The notes under the pieces were generated by a model. It did no database searches. It was given only the letters and a program-made list of their open reading frames with translations, and had not been told where the DNA came from. Below are positions 1 through 9,925 of a stretch of 64,000 bases of DNA, piece by piece. Origin of the DNA: Cyanidiococcus yangmingshanensis (taxonomy: Eukaryota > Rhodophyta > Bangiophyceae > Cyanidiales > Cyanidiaceae); NCBI GenBank assembly GCA_013995675.1, contig VWRR01000015.1, forward strand, positions 450,146 to 514,145, given 5' to 3'. The position numbers were made by a program, and so were the translations under genes. The first letter of the stretch is position 1. Every line of letters begins with the position of its first letter.

Positions 1-1063
1 CGAGAGTTCGACGCCCAGTTGATTTGCGTCGCTTCCGATGATGCGTCGTGCTTGCATTCAACAGGCTCTCGGTTTGCTCGTGCAGCCTCACCGAGTGCTC
101 GTCCAGACCGAGATGAGGCAACGGGGTACGAGGAACTTCCTCTGATGCTATGCTCCAGTTGAGTGCATTGGTCTCGGGAAAAGCGCTCGCTGGCTGTATG
201 TTCGCGAGCGATAGATCGAGGGGTGGTGGCTCTGGTAGCGTCGGCACCGCCGAGCGAACCTGCTCTGGTGTCGGTGCCTGATCATATCCGGAACGCTCGC
301 GAGTCTCCGGTGCCATCGTCGGAGTACCAGCCAGCGGTGTCGTCCCGCGAAAAGCGCCCGTATCCCAGTCTTGTCGAACGATCTCTGCCGCCCAGGGATT
401 CGTCCCGAAAGCACCATCGGCGAGAGATGTGTTGATGGTAATGCGCTGCGTGTCGGCACGAAACTGAGGCGCCGCGGGCCAACGCGTCGTCGCTGGTGCA
501 GAGGTGCCGCCCGCTGGTGTCTCGACGATCAGCTCTGCGGACATATCGGGGACGTCTATCCCTAGCAAGCCGTGCCAGTAATCACCCATAAGTAGTAGTG
601 CCGAGGAACCGCGTTGTTCGCCTCCGGCGGCACAGCTGCGAGTCGCCTCATTGGTGCCTGGACCAGCACCCACAACGCTCTCGGAGAAGGTGATGCTTCC
701 GTAATGCGCCGTGGTGGAGGCACTGGTGAGGACGCCCCCACCGCTGCCCTGTCCACTAAGCGAGGCCCCGGTGGGACCGCGACCCTCAGCTCCATGGTAG
801 ACCAACTGCAGTTTCGCCAAAGCCTCCGAAGCATCCTCTAAAACGTACCCAGTCTGTTTCTGATAGATGCGACTCACCCCTAGTAACAAGCACCCTGTAA
901 GCCGCAACGCCATCGGCATTTCTGGGGTCGCAATCTGTCGACACGCACTCGCAACGTCGGTCGTAAAGACCTGTGCTCTCGTCAGTTTGGTCTGAAACGT
1001 CGCGGCCAGCCATATCTTGGCCAGAGGGCCCTTGCGCGTCAACACTTGCTGCGCGTAAAACAT
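1..1063 (-). CDS. RAD21: Cohesin subunit SCC1/RAD21 (kleisin), N-terminal 354 residues, cut by window edge
   Basis: Kleisin subunit of cohesin, which closes the SMC1-SMC3 ring around sister chromatids in the nucleus. The frame opens with an ATG at 1061-1063 and reads MFYAQQVLTRKGPLAKIW, the hallmark N-terminus of the Rad21/Rec8 family (FY.Q.vL...GPLakiW). It continues with KLTRAQVF, PMALRLTGCLLLGVSRIY and a YVLED/A.EAL.K stretch, covering the roughly 90-residue domain that binds SMC3. The rest is low-complexity, rich in Ser, Thr, Pro and Gly, as expected for the linker that separase cuts. The C-terminal winged helix that binds SMC1 lies beyond the left edge. No stop interrupts the 354 visible codons. 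Mitotic RAD21 is favoured over meiotic REC8 because FYAQ...GPLAKIW is closest to RAD21, but the missing C-terminus prevents a firm choice. Confidence 0.9.
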   Translation of the reverse strand, partial: MFYAQQVLTRKGPLAKIWLAATFQTKLTRAQVFTTDVASACRQIATPEMPMALRLTGCLLLGVSRIYQKQTGYVLEDASEALAKLQLVYHGAEGRGPTGASLSGQGSGGGVLTSASTTAHYGSITFSESVVGAGPGTNEATRSCAAGGEQRGSSALLLMGDYWHGLLGIDVPDMSAELIVETPAGGTSAPATTRWPAAPQFRADTQRITINTSLADGAFGTNPWAAEIVRQDWDTGAFRGTTPLAGTPTMAPETRERSGYDQAPTPEQVRSAVPTLPEPPPLDLSLANIQPASAFPETNALNWSIASEEVPRTPLPHLGLDEHSVRLHEQTESLLNASTTHHRKRRKSTGRRTL

Positions 1064-1243
1064 CGCTCGCCACGGGCTACACTCAAATCTGAACTTTTGC
1101 TCGCGCACAACAGGGACACCAAACCCAGTCAACGACTAGGACGAAGACGAGACGGTCCGTATGAACGAGCGCGTTCGGGGAAACAGCGCCGACAATCTTC
1201 CAAACAGGCTTTACCGTATGCAGGCCGGCGTCGCGATGAGTCG

Positions 1244-1759
1244 ATGGCTTGCGGCAAGCTATGCAGGCATCGACGATTCGCGTTTTGGCGCGCTGCGTCA
1301 CGCCTCGCGGCGAATCGCGCTGGCGCGCTTTCGTTTCGTGGCGCCGCGCGATCGTCTTGGCTTGCCGGGGCGCACACGCGGACTCCGGCTAGTGCTCGCT
1401 GCGCTGGCGCCTGTCGCAACGTCGAATCTGGTCCTAGCGATGGTGTGCATGGGCAGCACAGAGCATGGCCTCTGACCAACTGGTTGACGCATACAGCAGA
1501 TCTCACTGGCGTACTGGGTGCGTTGATTGGCTCGCTAGGATGCATGCGCTTGGCTTGGATGTGGTCCTCAGCGGCGGCCACGGCCACTGGCCAAGAAAGC
1601 GAAAGGCTTGCAGCGCTGGCGGAGCGGCTGGCGCGCTACACGCTGTTCGATCCGCCGAGGACTTTTAATCCTGGACATAGTTGGTATTTTTGGTTACAGA
1701 GCGTGAAGGACGCTGCAGGCCCGCCACACCAAGTCGTTCTCGTGCGTACCTGGTTGTAA
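1244..1759 (+). CDS. Hypothetical small protein, possibly mitochondrial
   Basis: I do not recognise a family. The frame has its first ATG at 1244 and would encode 171 residues. The first ~60 residues are rich in Arg, Ala and Ser with no acidic stretch, like a mitochondrial presequence. They are followed by a hydrophobic segment (LTGVLGALIGSLGCMRLAW) and a C-terminus rich in aromatic residues (FDPPRTFNPGHSWYFWL) that looks like real protein. It is divergent from RAD21 and lies in the same direction as the FANCM gene that follows. GC-rich overlapping frames exist on both strands here, so the coding call rests only on length and amino-acid character. A 104-codon overlapping plus-strand frame at 1161-1475 is the main alternative. 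Confidence 0.35.
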   Translation: MACGKLCRHRRFAFWRAASRLAANRAGALSFRGAARSSWLAGAHTRTPASARCAGACRNVESGPSDGVHGQHRAWPLTNWLTHTADLTGVLGALIGSLGCMRLAWMWSSAAATATGQESERLAALAERLARYTLFDPPRTFNPGHSWYFWLQSVKDAAGPPHQVVLVRTWL

Positions 1760-2345
1760 CGGGTTGTCGACGACGGCTCTGGTGATGGTTCGCCATGGAA
1801 GCGGACCATTTTCAAAGCGTTTGTGCGAAACGGTCTGATACAGTCTGTTTTTTGTCGTTGTGATCTGTGACGGCGAAAACGTCGCAACGAACTCGTTTCT
1901 GGAAGCGCTTTCCGTGGAACTTGGGAATCGAGCGCGTTGCTGGACGGTCGCTTTGCAGGCAACGTAAGAGAAACTTCCTTCACTGTGCTTGAGCCTCGAT
2001 CGTCAAAGTCAGAGAGGAGCCAATCGAGCTGAGCGGTGTACGGTACGTTTTAGTGACCAAACGGAAGCAGCGCCGCTCTTCTGCGACGGCAACGCGTCTC
2101 CGTTGACGGTTTGCGCTGGCGTCACGGTCTCTGCTCGAGTCGACTTGGGGGCACTCTCTACCGAACAAACTCTAGGGGAGAGCTTGTCTGACCCTGGGCT
2201 CGTTGCGTGCTCTAGGTGCTCGGCTAGCAGTCGACGGTCACTTGTCTGGTCTATTCGAAAAAAGTTTCTATCTGACGTGGTGCCGAGGTCAGCCTACGCG
2301 ACGAAGCGTTGTTGATCAGGCAGCAATCGCACGGAGATCGATTCG
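1760..2345. other. Intergenic region upstream of FANCM
   Basis: About 590 bases between the small hypothetical gene and the FANCM start. Only short frames that lack a credible ATG or family signature occur. I see no RNA gene or repeat. It presumably holds the FANCM promoter. Confidence 0.5.
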
Positions 2346-5300
2346 ATGGGCGGTTCGCAAGTCGCGAACCATCAGCGTTCCGACACAGGCGCAGTAGCCG
2401 AACCAGGTAACCAGATTCTCGACGACTGGCCGGATGAGCTCCTGGTCACGGCTCTGGAGACCAGCAATGCTGCACAAAGTCGTGACTCGGGCTGTTCCGC
2501 TCCTTCAGTTAGCGAAGGGCATACCGGCGGGGCGGCGCTCGAGTTTCCGCTCTGTGCACTGAATGCGCAACACCTCAAGGTTCCCCTAGACACTGAGACT
2601 GCGCGTTCATGGGTCTTTCCTTCAGCCATGCACGTTCGAGCTTACCAGTTCGCCATCGTGCAACGCGCCCTGACGCGAAACACTCTAGTATGTTTACCGA
2701 CAGGGCTTGGCAAGACTCTCATTGCCGCCGTGGTCATGCTGAACTACATGCGCTGGTACCCGGAGGGAATTGTGGTCTTCGTCGCTCCGACGAGGCCTCT
2801 CGTTCATCAGCAAATGCAGGCATGTTACCAGAGCGCTGGCATTCCGCCAGCATTAACAGAGGAGCTAACAGGGCATACTCGGTTGAGCGTACGGCGCGAA
2901 CTCTGGTGCAGCCGTCGAGTCTTCTTTCTCACTCCCCAGGTCATGATGAATGACGTCCTGCGGCATGCTTGCCCGGTGGAACGAATCGTCTGTGTTGTCT
3001 TCGACGAAGCACATCGCGCAATCGGTCGCTACGCCTACTGTGGCGTGGTCCAGGAAATTGAACGAGCTACGCAAGGTCGGTTTCGCATTCTCGCCCTGAC
3101 AGCAACGCCCGGCAGCAACACCAGCTGTATACAGCAGGTACTCACCAACCTCCGTATTGCTCATATCGAGTTTCGACATGAGCGTGATCCCGATGTGCTT
3201 CCGTATACGCACGAGCGACAGGTGCACGTGGAGCGCGTTCCGATGAATGCCGCCATTGCTGGTATCCTCAACGATTTCCAGCGCGCTCTCGCGGCACCGT
3301 TGCAGAAGCTCTGTGCACACGGGGCCTTCTATCAGCGCAATCCCGACAAGGTCCAACACTATCAACTTGTCATCGCCCAGCGACGCTGGATTGAGGCCTC
3401 TCGTCTACAGGCCACTGTTGACGGCAGCGTTTCAACCCGTTTCTCGCTTTTTCGGGACTTTGGTCACGCACTCGTGCTCTGTCGAGGTGCAGAGTTCTTG
3501 CGGGCTCATGGCCTCGAGACCTGTCTGCATTATCTCGAACAGGAGACAGCTGCTCAGGCAAAAAGCAATCCACGTTCGAGCACCGAGCTCGCTCGTCGAG
3601 AAGAGCTGCAAGCGCTGCATTTGCAGGTTAAACAGCTGGTGGAGCACGGTGCTCGTCATCCAAAGATAGAGCGCTGTCGAGAGCTCGTCGTCCAGCACTT
3701 TTTGCAGCATGGATCCGACAGCACTCGCGTCATGATTTTTGTCCAGTATCGTGATGTTGTGGCAGAGCTTGATGCTGCGCTCTCGCGCGCCGCGCCGACT
3801 GTTCGACCGGCCTCCTTTATCGGACAGGCACATGGCGGGATGACCCAACCCGAGCAGCGTCGCATCATGCGTCTGTTCCGCCAGGGAACATATAACTGCC
3901 TGGTGAGCACCAGCATCGGTGAAGAAGGTCTCGACATCGGCCACGTTGACCTGATCATTAGCTTCGACGCGCTGGGGTCGCCCATACGAATGCTCCAACG
4001 TATGGGACGCACTGGTCGAGCGCGAGCTGGACAAGTCATTGTGCTTGTTTCCGAGTCCAGCGAAGCGCAACGTTTTGAGGACATGAATCGGCGAGCAAAC
4101 AGCATCATGGGCACACTTCGGGATAAGTACAACAAGTTCACTTTTTTCAAACAGTCGCCATTGATGTTGCCGGCGGATGTGGGCCCAATTCGTTGTCAAA
4201 TGATTTCAGTGACGGTCAATCGATTGGAGACGTCCTCTCAGGCTGTCTCTCCAGCCGAGCAGAACAAGACCAAGAGGGCACAGGCAACTCCACGACTGCT
4301 TCGCTTGATAGACGCCCTCCCGGGTGTCGGTTCTCAACTGGAATGGCCCAGACAGAGGCCTCTGCTTGCGCTCCGAGCATCGAACAAGACGCTGGCGCTT
4401 GCAACGTTTGCGAACGACCCCATGAGATGTGTCGAGGCGCAGTATCGAGCACGATGCTCGTCGCAGAGGACCATGCTCTGGATCACGATCCATCGTCTCG
4501 TGCAGCGATTCCTGATGGATGCACGTGAGCAACGCGTCGAAGCACCGAAGACACGTCCAGAGGACTCGTCCAATGCTGGCACTTGGACCGGATGCGGTCA
4601 TGGTCCAGATTCCAAGTCCGCACATCCAATTGGTGAGGAGCCCGTTCGGCAAAAGGATGATATCATCCACCCAGCAGTCCATGACATCGGTCGTTCACCG
4701 CTGCAACCTCTTGGCGCGGCTGTGAATCGACAGGCATCAGCGGCTGCGTCGAAGGCAGCTTCGGGAGTGCATCCACCCGTCTCGACAACCACTGGAGAGG
4801 ACAAGTGGACGGCATTCGGAGAGGTCGACGAAAACGCAGATGCTTTCGTCGCTGCACTCGATCGTTCTTCCGGACGTTTGCAGCGCGACCTTGACACGAC
4901 AAGCAGTCGAGTCGCTGCCACTTCGTCACCCCTCAACTGGGACAAGTGCTTTCCAGAGACGCTGCTCTGCTCAGGTTCCCCACAATGGAGTGCGAGTCCG
5001 CGACCAGAATCACCCGAGCGAGTGCTCTCCATTCGAAGTACTGCTTCGATGGTGAACATTCCAACGCCGCCCGGTGCCTATCCACCAGGTGTTTCGCAGC
5101 CATCAGATTGCTTTCAAAATGACATGTTGCAAGATGGCGGTCAAGTTCGGACAAACTGCACGCAAACCAGCGAAGAGCGCGGTCCGCTGTTGCGGCACAA
5201 CGCGACACCATTGCCGCCAACGAGTTGCAACGAGTCATCCGATATCACGACTGGTTTTCTGTCATTGGAAGTTGCGGCTCATTTTCGTAGTGCCGTCGAT

Positions 5301-7241
5301 GTTGATGACCGATCGGAACGAGATGTAACGTCCATGCCATCAACTCAGATCGTTTCGGTGAATCCTCACGATGACATGGCGGAACAGCGCGATGCACATG
5401 ACTCGAGGCACGCGACTCAGCAGCCTCGCAATACCGAAGCGATGCCGAGGCCAACCCAAGACGCTGACTGGGACCAGGCGCTCTTTCTGGCTGCAGCGAT
5501 CATGGAGGACTCCTATGCCAATGAGCCGTCCGTCGTTCACTCGAACACAGGGGCGACTCAGCAGCTGCAGTTACAGAGCAATGCGGCGACAGAGAGGCAA
5601 CGAAACCATGCCGCTATTGGCCCCGAATCACGCTCAGCTGCTTTGTGGATGTCTCGGCCCGTTGCTGCATCCCCCTCGGTATCTGACTCGTTGCGCTGTA
5701 TCGACAAGCCAGCCGCGACGCACCAAACTAGAACCATCTATTCTGGTCGTCAGCGACGAGCACGTTTACGGCGACTGCTGTCGAGCACACCCAACTCTCC
5801 GGTTGGCGTCGATAACTCACAACAATCGCCTCCGGGAGTTGGCAACAACGTGGAAATAGCAGCCGTCGATGCGGCTGTAGCTGGGGGACGTCTTGGCTCG
5901 CCGCACAGTCCTCGTCGTGGTCGAAGGACGCGCAGGGTGCCACTGATCGAGGCGTCGAGCGACTCGGCAACAACGGATCCCACTCCTGGAACTGCCAGCC
6001 GTTGTCTCACTGTGGCACACTCGTTTCGGCAAACGCAAGCGTGGCCGGTGCTCTCTACGAAACGCCCAAGACCGCAGACATGTCGACAACGAAGACGCAA
6101 TCGAGCACTTGCTGCCGCTTTCATCGATGACGAAGCCGACGAGTCTGGTCAGAGCGTCGACGCTGAAAGCGATGCCGACGCAACAACGGCTCCCAGACAT
6201 GCAACGATGGACAGTGACGAACAGCACACCGACACACCAGGATCGCTACGTGAGTTCCTCACCAGCCAGGCGACAAGTCAATCGACTGCGGAACATCGAC
6301 GGCAGCGTTCCATCTATTTGCGCTCGTTACGCTCGCCATTATCGCCCGTGTTTCAGATGGCGTCCAGGGTCGGCGACGCTGATCACATCCACGACGCTGA
6401 GGATAACGACGATGGCGACGACTGTAAGAGAACAGCGCAGGAGCAAGAGGAGCACGTCACTGAAACTTGGACGACGGGGCCAGCGGTAGCGACTGCGGAC
6501 ACATCGTGTTACCGCTGTGGACGCAATCAGGATCCTCATTGCACGCTTCTTTGTGATGGTTGTGAAATCGAGTGTCATACGTACTGCTGCGACCCGCCAT
6601 ACGCATCGATCCCGTCTGGTCCGTGGTACTGTCCACGTTGCGACGCTTATCGTCGCAGCATGCGCGTGCTCGTCCACGGTCGGATGATGGTGAACACACT
6701 CACAACCATAATCCGAGAACAACTCGAATCACAGAGCCCGTCCTCCGTTCTCATCCCGTGCCCTTCACTGGAAGCGGATTACGTGATCTCACCTCGGATT
6801 GCGGTCTTCTATCTCGCGGCCGATGGCCCGTGCGACCAGGAGAAATGGCGGCAGTGCCTGGAACACGCGGCAACGCTCTATGCCCGAGTCGTTGTCTGTT
6901 GGGCGTGCAACAGTTGGACGCTCTCGAGTCCGCGAGGCCTGCTCCCGGCCACGCTCAGCACTTCCATCGTTTTGCTCCGTTGTACTGGTATTAGACAGAC
7001 GGCACAACGGATCATCGACCTTGCGAGCGCTGAACACGAATGCGGTTACGGGCTCGTTTGGGTGCCCCCTTCTTGGCCGGATCCATTCCAGATCGCGATC
7101 CAATTTCTTCAACAGGTCGCCAGTATTTCACTGCCAAACGCCATGTTCCTGCTTCTCAAGTACGGCACGATTCGTGAGGCGCTGCAGCACTGGCATGGAT
7201 GTGTTGGCGATGATCACTGCTTGTCGGCCGCGCCCAAATGA
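2346..7241 (+). CDS. FANCM: FANCM/Mph1-type DNA helicase with PHD finger and degenerate ERCC4 domain
   Basis: Superfamily 2 DNA translocase of the FANCM/Mph1/Hef family, which remodels stalled forks and D-loops in the nucleus; 1,631 residues from the ATG at 2346. The N-terminal motor is complete: a Q-like region (MHVRAYQFAIVQ), Walker A LPTGLGKT (~117-124), DEAH (220-223), LTATPGS (~251-257), and a helicase C half with STSIGEEGLDIG (~520) and QRMGRTGRARAG (~550). A long disordered Ser/Thr/Asp-rich middle follows. Near 1386-1433 there is a full PHD finger (CYRCGRNQDPHCTLLCDGC...HTYCCDP...WYCPRC). The C-terminus contains DYVISPRIAVFYL (~1477), matching the catalytically dead ERCC4 fold of FANCM, and an HhH-like segment (NAMFLLLKYGTIREAL). 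The family is not usually described with a PHD finger. The helicase identity is near certain; the ERCC4/HhH assignment is good but divergent. Confidence 0.93.
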   Translation: MGGSQVANHQRSDTGAVAEPGNQILDDWPDELLVTALETSNAAQSRDSGCSAPSVSEGHTGGAALEFPLCALNAQHLKVPLDTETARSWVFPSAMHVRAYQFAIVQRALTRNTLVCLPTGLGKTLIAAVVMLNYMRWYPEGIVVFVAPTRPLVHQQMQACYQSAGIPPALTEELTGHTRLSVRRELWCSRRVFFLTPQVMMNDVLRHACPVERIVCVVFDEAHRAIGRYAYCGVVQEIERATQGRFRILALTATPGSNTSCIQQVLTNLRIAHIEFRHERDPDVLPYTHERQVHVERVPMNAAIAGILNDFQRALAAPLQKLCAHGAFYQRNPDKVQHYQLVIAQRRWIEASRLQATVDGSVSTRFSLFRDFGHALVLCRGAEFLRAHGLETCLHYLEQETAAQAKSNPRSSTELARREELQALHLQVKQLVEHGARHPKIERCRELVVQHFLQHGSDSTRVMIFVQYRDVVAELDAALSRAAPTVRPASFIGQAHGGMTQPEQRRIMRLFRQGTYNCLVSTSIGEEGLDIGHVDLIISFDALGSPIRMLQRMGRTGRARAGQVIVLVSESSEAQRFEDMNRRANSIMGTLRDKYNKFTFFKQSPLMLPADVGPIRCQMISVTVNRLETSSQAVSPAEQNKTKRAQATPRLLRLIDALPGVGSQLEWPRQRPLLALRASNKTLALATFANDPMRCVEAQYRARCSSQRTMLWITIHRLVQRFLMDAREQRVEAPKTRPEDSSNAGTWTGCGHGPDSKSAHPIGEEPVRQKDDIIHPAVHDIGRSPLQPLGAAVNRQASAAASKAASGVHPPVSTTTGEDKWTAFGEVDENADAFVAALDRSSGRLQRDLDTTSSRVAATSSPLNWDKCFPETLLCSGSPQWSASPRPESPERVLSIRSTASMVNIPTPPGAYPPGVSQPSDCFQNDMLQDGGQVRTNCTQTSEERGPLLRHNATPLPPTSCNESSDITTGFLSLEVAAHFRSAVDVDDRSERDVTSMPSTQIVSVNPHDDMAEQRDAHDSRHATQQPRNTEAMPRPTQDADWDQALFLAAAIMEDSYANEPSVVHSNTGATQQLQLQSNAATERQRNHAAIGPESRSAALWMSRPVAASPSVSDSLRCIDKPAATHQTRTIYSGRQRRARLRRLLSSTPNSPVGVDNSQQSPPGVGNNVEIAAVDAAVAGGRLGSPHSPRRGRRTRRVPLIEASSDSATTDPTPGTASRCLTVAHSFRQTQAWPVLSTKRPRPQTCRQRRRNRALAAAFIDDEADESGQSVDAESDADATTAPRHATMDSDEQHTDTPGSLREFLTSQATSQSTAEHRRQRSIYLRSLRSPLSPVFQMASRVGDADHIHDAEDNDDGDDCKRTAQEQEEHVTETWTTGPAVATADTSCYRCGRNQDPHCTLLCDGCEIECHTYCCDPPYASIPSGPWYCPRCDAYRRSMRVLVHGRMMVNTLTTIIREQLESQSPSSVLIPCPSLEADYVISPRIAVFYLAADGPCDQEKWRQCLEHAATLYARVVVCWACNSWTLSSPRGLLPATLSTSIVLLRCTGIRQTAQRIIDLASAEHECGYGLVWVPPSWPDPFQIAIQFLQQVASISLPNAMFLLLKYGTIREALQHWHGCVGDDHCLSAAPK

Positions 7242-7457
7242 TCCGTTACGTAACTTGTGTGTCTTGCATACGGCACCAGCGATCGGACACGTCGATGGAC
7301 GAAGTAAGGCAGAGACCTCGGTCGCACCAAGCCGATCAGACACCCTGAGGTCGGCGTCACCACCATCGATGCCATTCATGATCGCGATGCGAACGATGAC
7401 GACAAACGAACCAGCTGTGCTCTGCTTGAACCTTGGTCGTCGGAGTCGTCGCCAAGT

Positions 7458-8567
7458 TCAGCGCGCATTAGAACGCAAATTACGAATATGCAGGAGCGAA
7501 TCGACGGGCGAGCGACAGATCGGACAGCGATCACTTCGCACTCGCAGCAACTGAGCACAATCGACACATAAACATAAATGACGGCAAGGTAGCACTGTGG
7601 TATCCCTCGGATCAGTCATGCAGATAATGCACAGTTCATCGGTTTCACCGACAGCAGGCGGACCGGAGCCGGGCTCGTCTGGGGATCCCGTTCGTTCCTC
7701 AATGCCGTAGATTTCCTGCAGTTCGTAGATCGTGCCATCCACGAGAATCTTTTGCTGCGCAACCTTGACAGGTATTTCTTCTGCCAGTTCGAGTCCCTTG
7801 AGTGGCATCGTCAGTGTCACATAGGTGGCCTGAAAGCGCACGCGGCCGCTGTCGGTTGCACTGGCCTCAGTTTGGCGTGGTGGCGGCTTTTGTTCCGCCC
7901 ATTCATCGTCGGCGTTCGGCAGGCGTTGCAGCAGAATCACAATCGGGTAACGGTGCTTACTCAGTTCAGTGAGGTTCTGTTCGAACAAAACCGACTGTCG
8001 ATACTTCTGGGGCACGAAACCTCGGTGCGTGTTTTGACGATAGAGTTGTCCCATCCCGGCCTCGAAAGGGGTCGGTACTGGCCGCGTCTCATCGAGCGGT
8101 TGAAAGTGAAACTGCTCGACCCGTGTCGTGCGACTTGTCGCGTCCTTGGCCATGAAGTACACTGTGCAGAGGCCTGAGCAAGTTGAGTCAAAAACGAATT
8201 CGAGCAAAAACTGCTGCGGGTTGTCAGGGTCGCGAATTAGCCGCACGCTCTTCTTCCGAACGTTCAGCTCATTCCGAATCGTGTAGGCGTGCACCATTGT
8301 CGGTACGGGTTGTGCAGCTCGCCCTGAACCTCCTTGTAGCCAGCTCACCGAAGAACCAATACCAGCACCGCTGTCATTGTTGCTCGGCCAGCTCGAAGAC
8401 TGGACGAATGCCCCATCAGTCGGGTTGGTGTACAAGCCACTAGCGCTTGTCTCAACAGCAGGTGCCGGGCGCGTACCCAGCGAAAGCGGCTCTCCTGGCT
8501 CGTTCGCTGGAGCCTCGCGTACTGTTGATGCGACGCTCAAATCAGAATGAGATGTGGTGTTCCCCAT
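7458..8567 (-). CDS. RING E3 ubiquitin ligase of the LOG2/MGRN1 (mahogunin) type, probably N-myristoylated
   Basis: E3 ligase that would transfer ubiquitin at endomembranes or the plasma membrane. The C-terminus carries a C3HC4 RING (CIICMTDPRDTTVLPCRHLCLC...CPICR, ~310-350). In front of it lies the domain typical of plant LOG2 and animal MGRN1 (VLLQYNF-free type with YVTLTMPLKGLELAEEIPV and LQEIYGIEE before the RING). The frame is open to an ATG at 8736-8738, but an internal ATG at 8565-8567 begins MGNTTSHS. This fits the N-myristoylation rule (Gly2, Ser6) and resembles LOG2 N-termini, so I chose it; the longer form adds 57 basic residues. The gene is convergent with FANCM. The 369-residue length suits the family. 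Confidence 0.85.
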   Translation of the reverse strand: MGNTTSHSDLSVASTVREAPANEPGEPLSLGTRPAPAVETSASGLYTNPTDGAFVQSSSWPSNNDSGAGIGSSVSWLQGGSGRAAQPVPTMVHAYTIRNELNVRKKSVRLIRDPDNPQQFLLEFVFDSTCSGLCTVYFMAKDATSRTTRVEQFHFQPLDETRPVPTPFEAGMGQLYRQNTHRGFVPQKYRQSVLFEQNLTELSKHRYPIVILLQRLPNADDEWAEQKPPPRQTEASATDSGRVRFQATYVTLTMPLKGLELAEEIPVKVAQQKILVDGTIYELQEIYGIEERTGSPDEPGSGPPAVGETDELCIICMTDPRDTTVLPCRHLCLCVDCAQLLRVRSDRCPICRSPVDSLLHIRNLRSNAR

Positions 8568-9905
8568 GTAAAGAGGGTTACTGGTGAGCGGCACAGCTAC
8601 CTCCCGAGGCTCTGTCGAGACAGCGTGCTGCACGAAACTCGACCGTTTACGACAGCGGATCGTTTGAGCGAAATAGCGCTCGGCCACGTCCTTGGGCAGC
8701 GACCGTTTTTTCCGACGCTTGGATGCCCAGCCATTCATGAACGAGCGGGATGACTAGGCCGTTCTGTGCAAGAAAGAAGATTTTTGAAGCAGTAAAGGAG
8801 GATCGATCATTTTATCTTCTGTTCAGAAACCTTTATGAATGAATAATGAAAGGATGAGTGGCTGGATATTTTCACTCGATGAAAAAAGGAGATCGACAGA
8901 CTGCGGTTGTCTCTCCCCGGTAGACTTGTATTCGCGCCTCGAGGACCGCAGGCGAGTTGAAGTGTCACGCGTTGCTTCACCAGGTGATGACGGTATTCCT
9001 GTTCGAGACCTGGTTTACGCTCGACCGGGAGTTGCATCTCTGTCATGGCGTCGATAGGCTGCAGGATTCGCTTCTAATCAATAGGTCTCGGGACTTGAGG
9101 GAGGCGCTTTCAGTTGATCGGCAGCCGAACGAGCTGCTTCCATGTGGTTGTGTTTTCGTGAGCGTCGTATCTTTTCTGGTTCTGGCGATGAACAGTCTGC
9201 GTGATCACGAACGAGAGAGCGGAAACGGACGGCGCATACGACCTTGTTTCCTTGACAGGGAGCCTTTCGCTCTTTGTCTTCCGAAAATAGAATGCGCATA
9301 GAAAGCATCATGAACAAACCTGTCTTTTAGCCACTCATGGCTACCAGGAAAGAGGGATGTCTTGACGCGTTCTCGCCTGCAACAATGCCAAAGCATTTGC
9401 AATAGGCTGCATGTTCTATTTGGTTGCCTCTGCCAGCGCTCTCGCAAGTACGGCTGCCTGAGACACTCCACCAGAGGACAAAGCCCTAGCCATGATACAG
9501 CTACCTGGCGCCAGAGAGACATGTGGGACACCAGCGCCTCGGCCAAAGATAGACGATGGCATCAACTGGGGCCCTCGTCCCTGATGGCGTCCGCATCACC
9601 CAGAATCAGCAGCAACAGCAACATCGATTCCCGTCCGCACTCTCGCACGATGCCGCCCGGATTGGTCGACGCATTGGTGTCACGACGGCATCGATGTGTA
9701 TCCATGGCCATCGGTTGCACCGTTTCTGTCAGCATGGATCATGGAATGAGCTTCTGCATGCATCTGGGCATTTATCATAGAGGTATCCATCAACGACCGT
9801 GTTGCCAGATTCGTCTCAAGGCTCTGAATCGCATTTATCATAGAGGTATTCATCAACGACCGTGTCGCCAGATTCATCTCAAGGCTCTACATGGCATCCA
9901 TTATG
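8568..9905. other. Intergenic region with a tandem repeat, between RING and DP genes
   Basis: About 1.3 kb between two minus-strand genes. It holds the 63-bp tandem repeat described separately and an AT-richer patch around 8,800-8,860. Several frames of 60-110 codons exist on both strands, but none shows a family signature. Confidence 0.5.
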
Positions 9906-9925
9906 CTATTCATCACGGGGAGGAT
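9769..9925 (-). repeat. 63-bp tandem repeat (2.3 copies), in frame on the minus strand
   Basis: Two adjacent copies, 9769-9831 and 9832-9894, begin CATTTATCATAGAGGTAT and differ at only a few bases. A partial third copy runs to about 9925. The period is 63, a multiple of three. On the minus strand each unit reads as 21 codons (SLETNLATRSLMDTSMINA-like), giving an open frame of 65 codons at 9680-9877. It lies just downstream of the DP stop codon. Confidence 0.8.
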
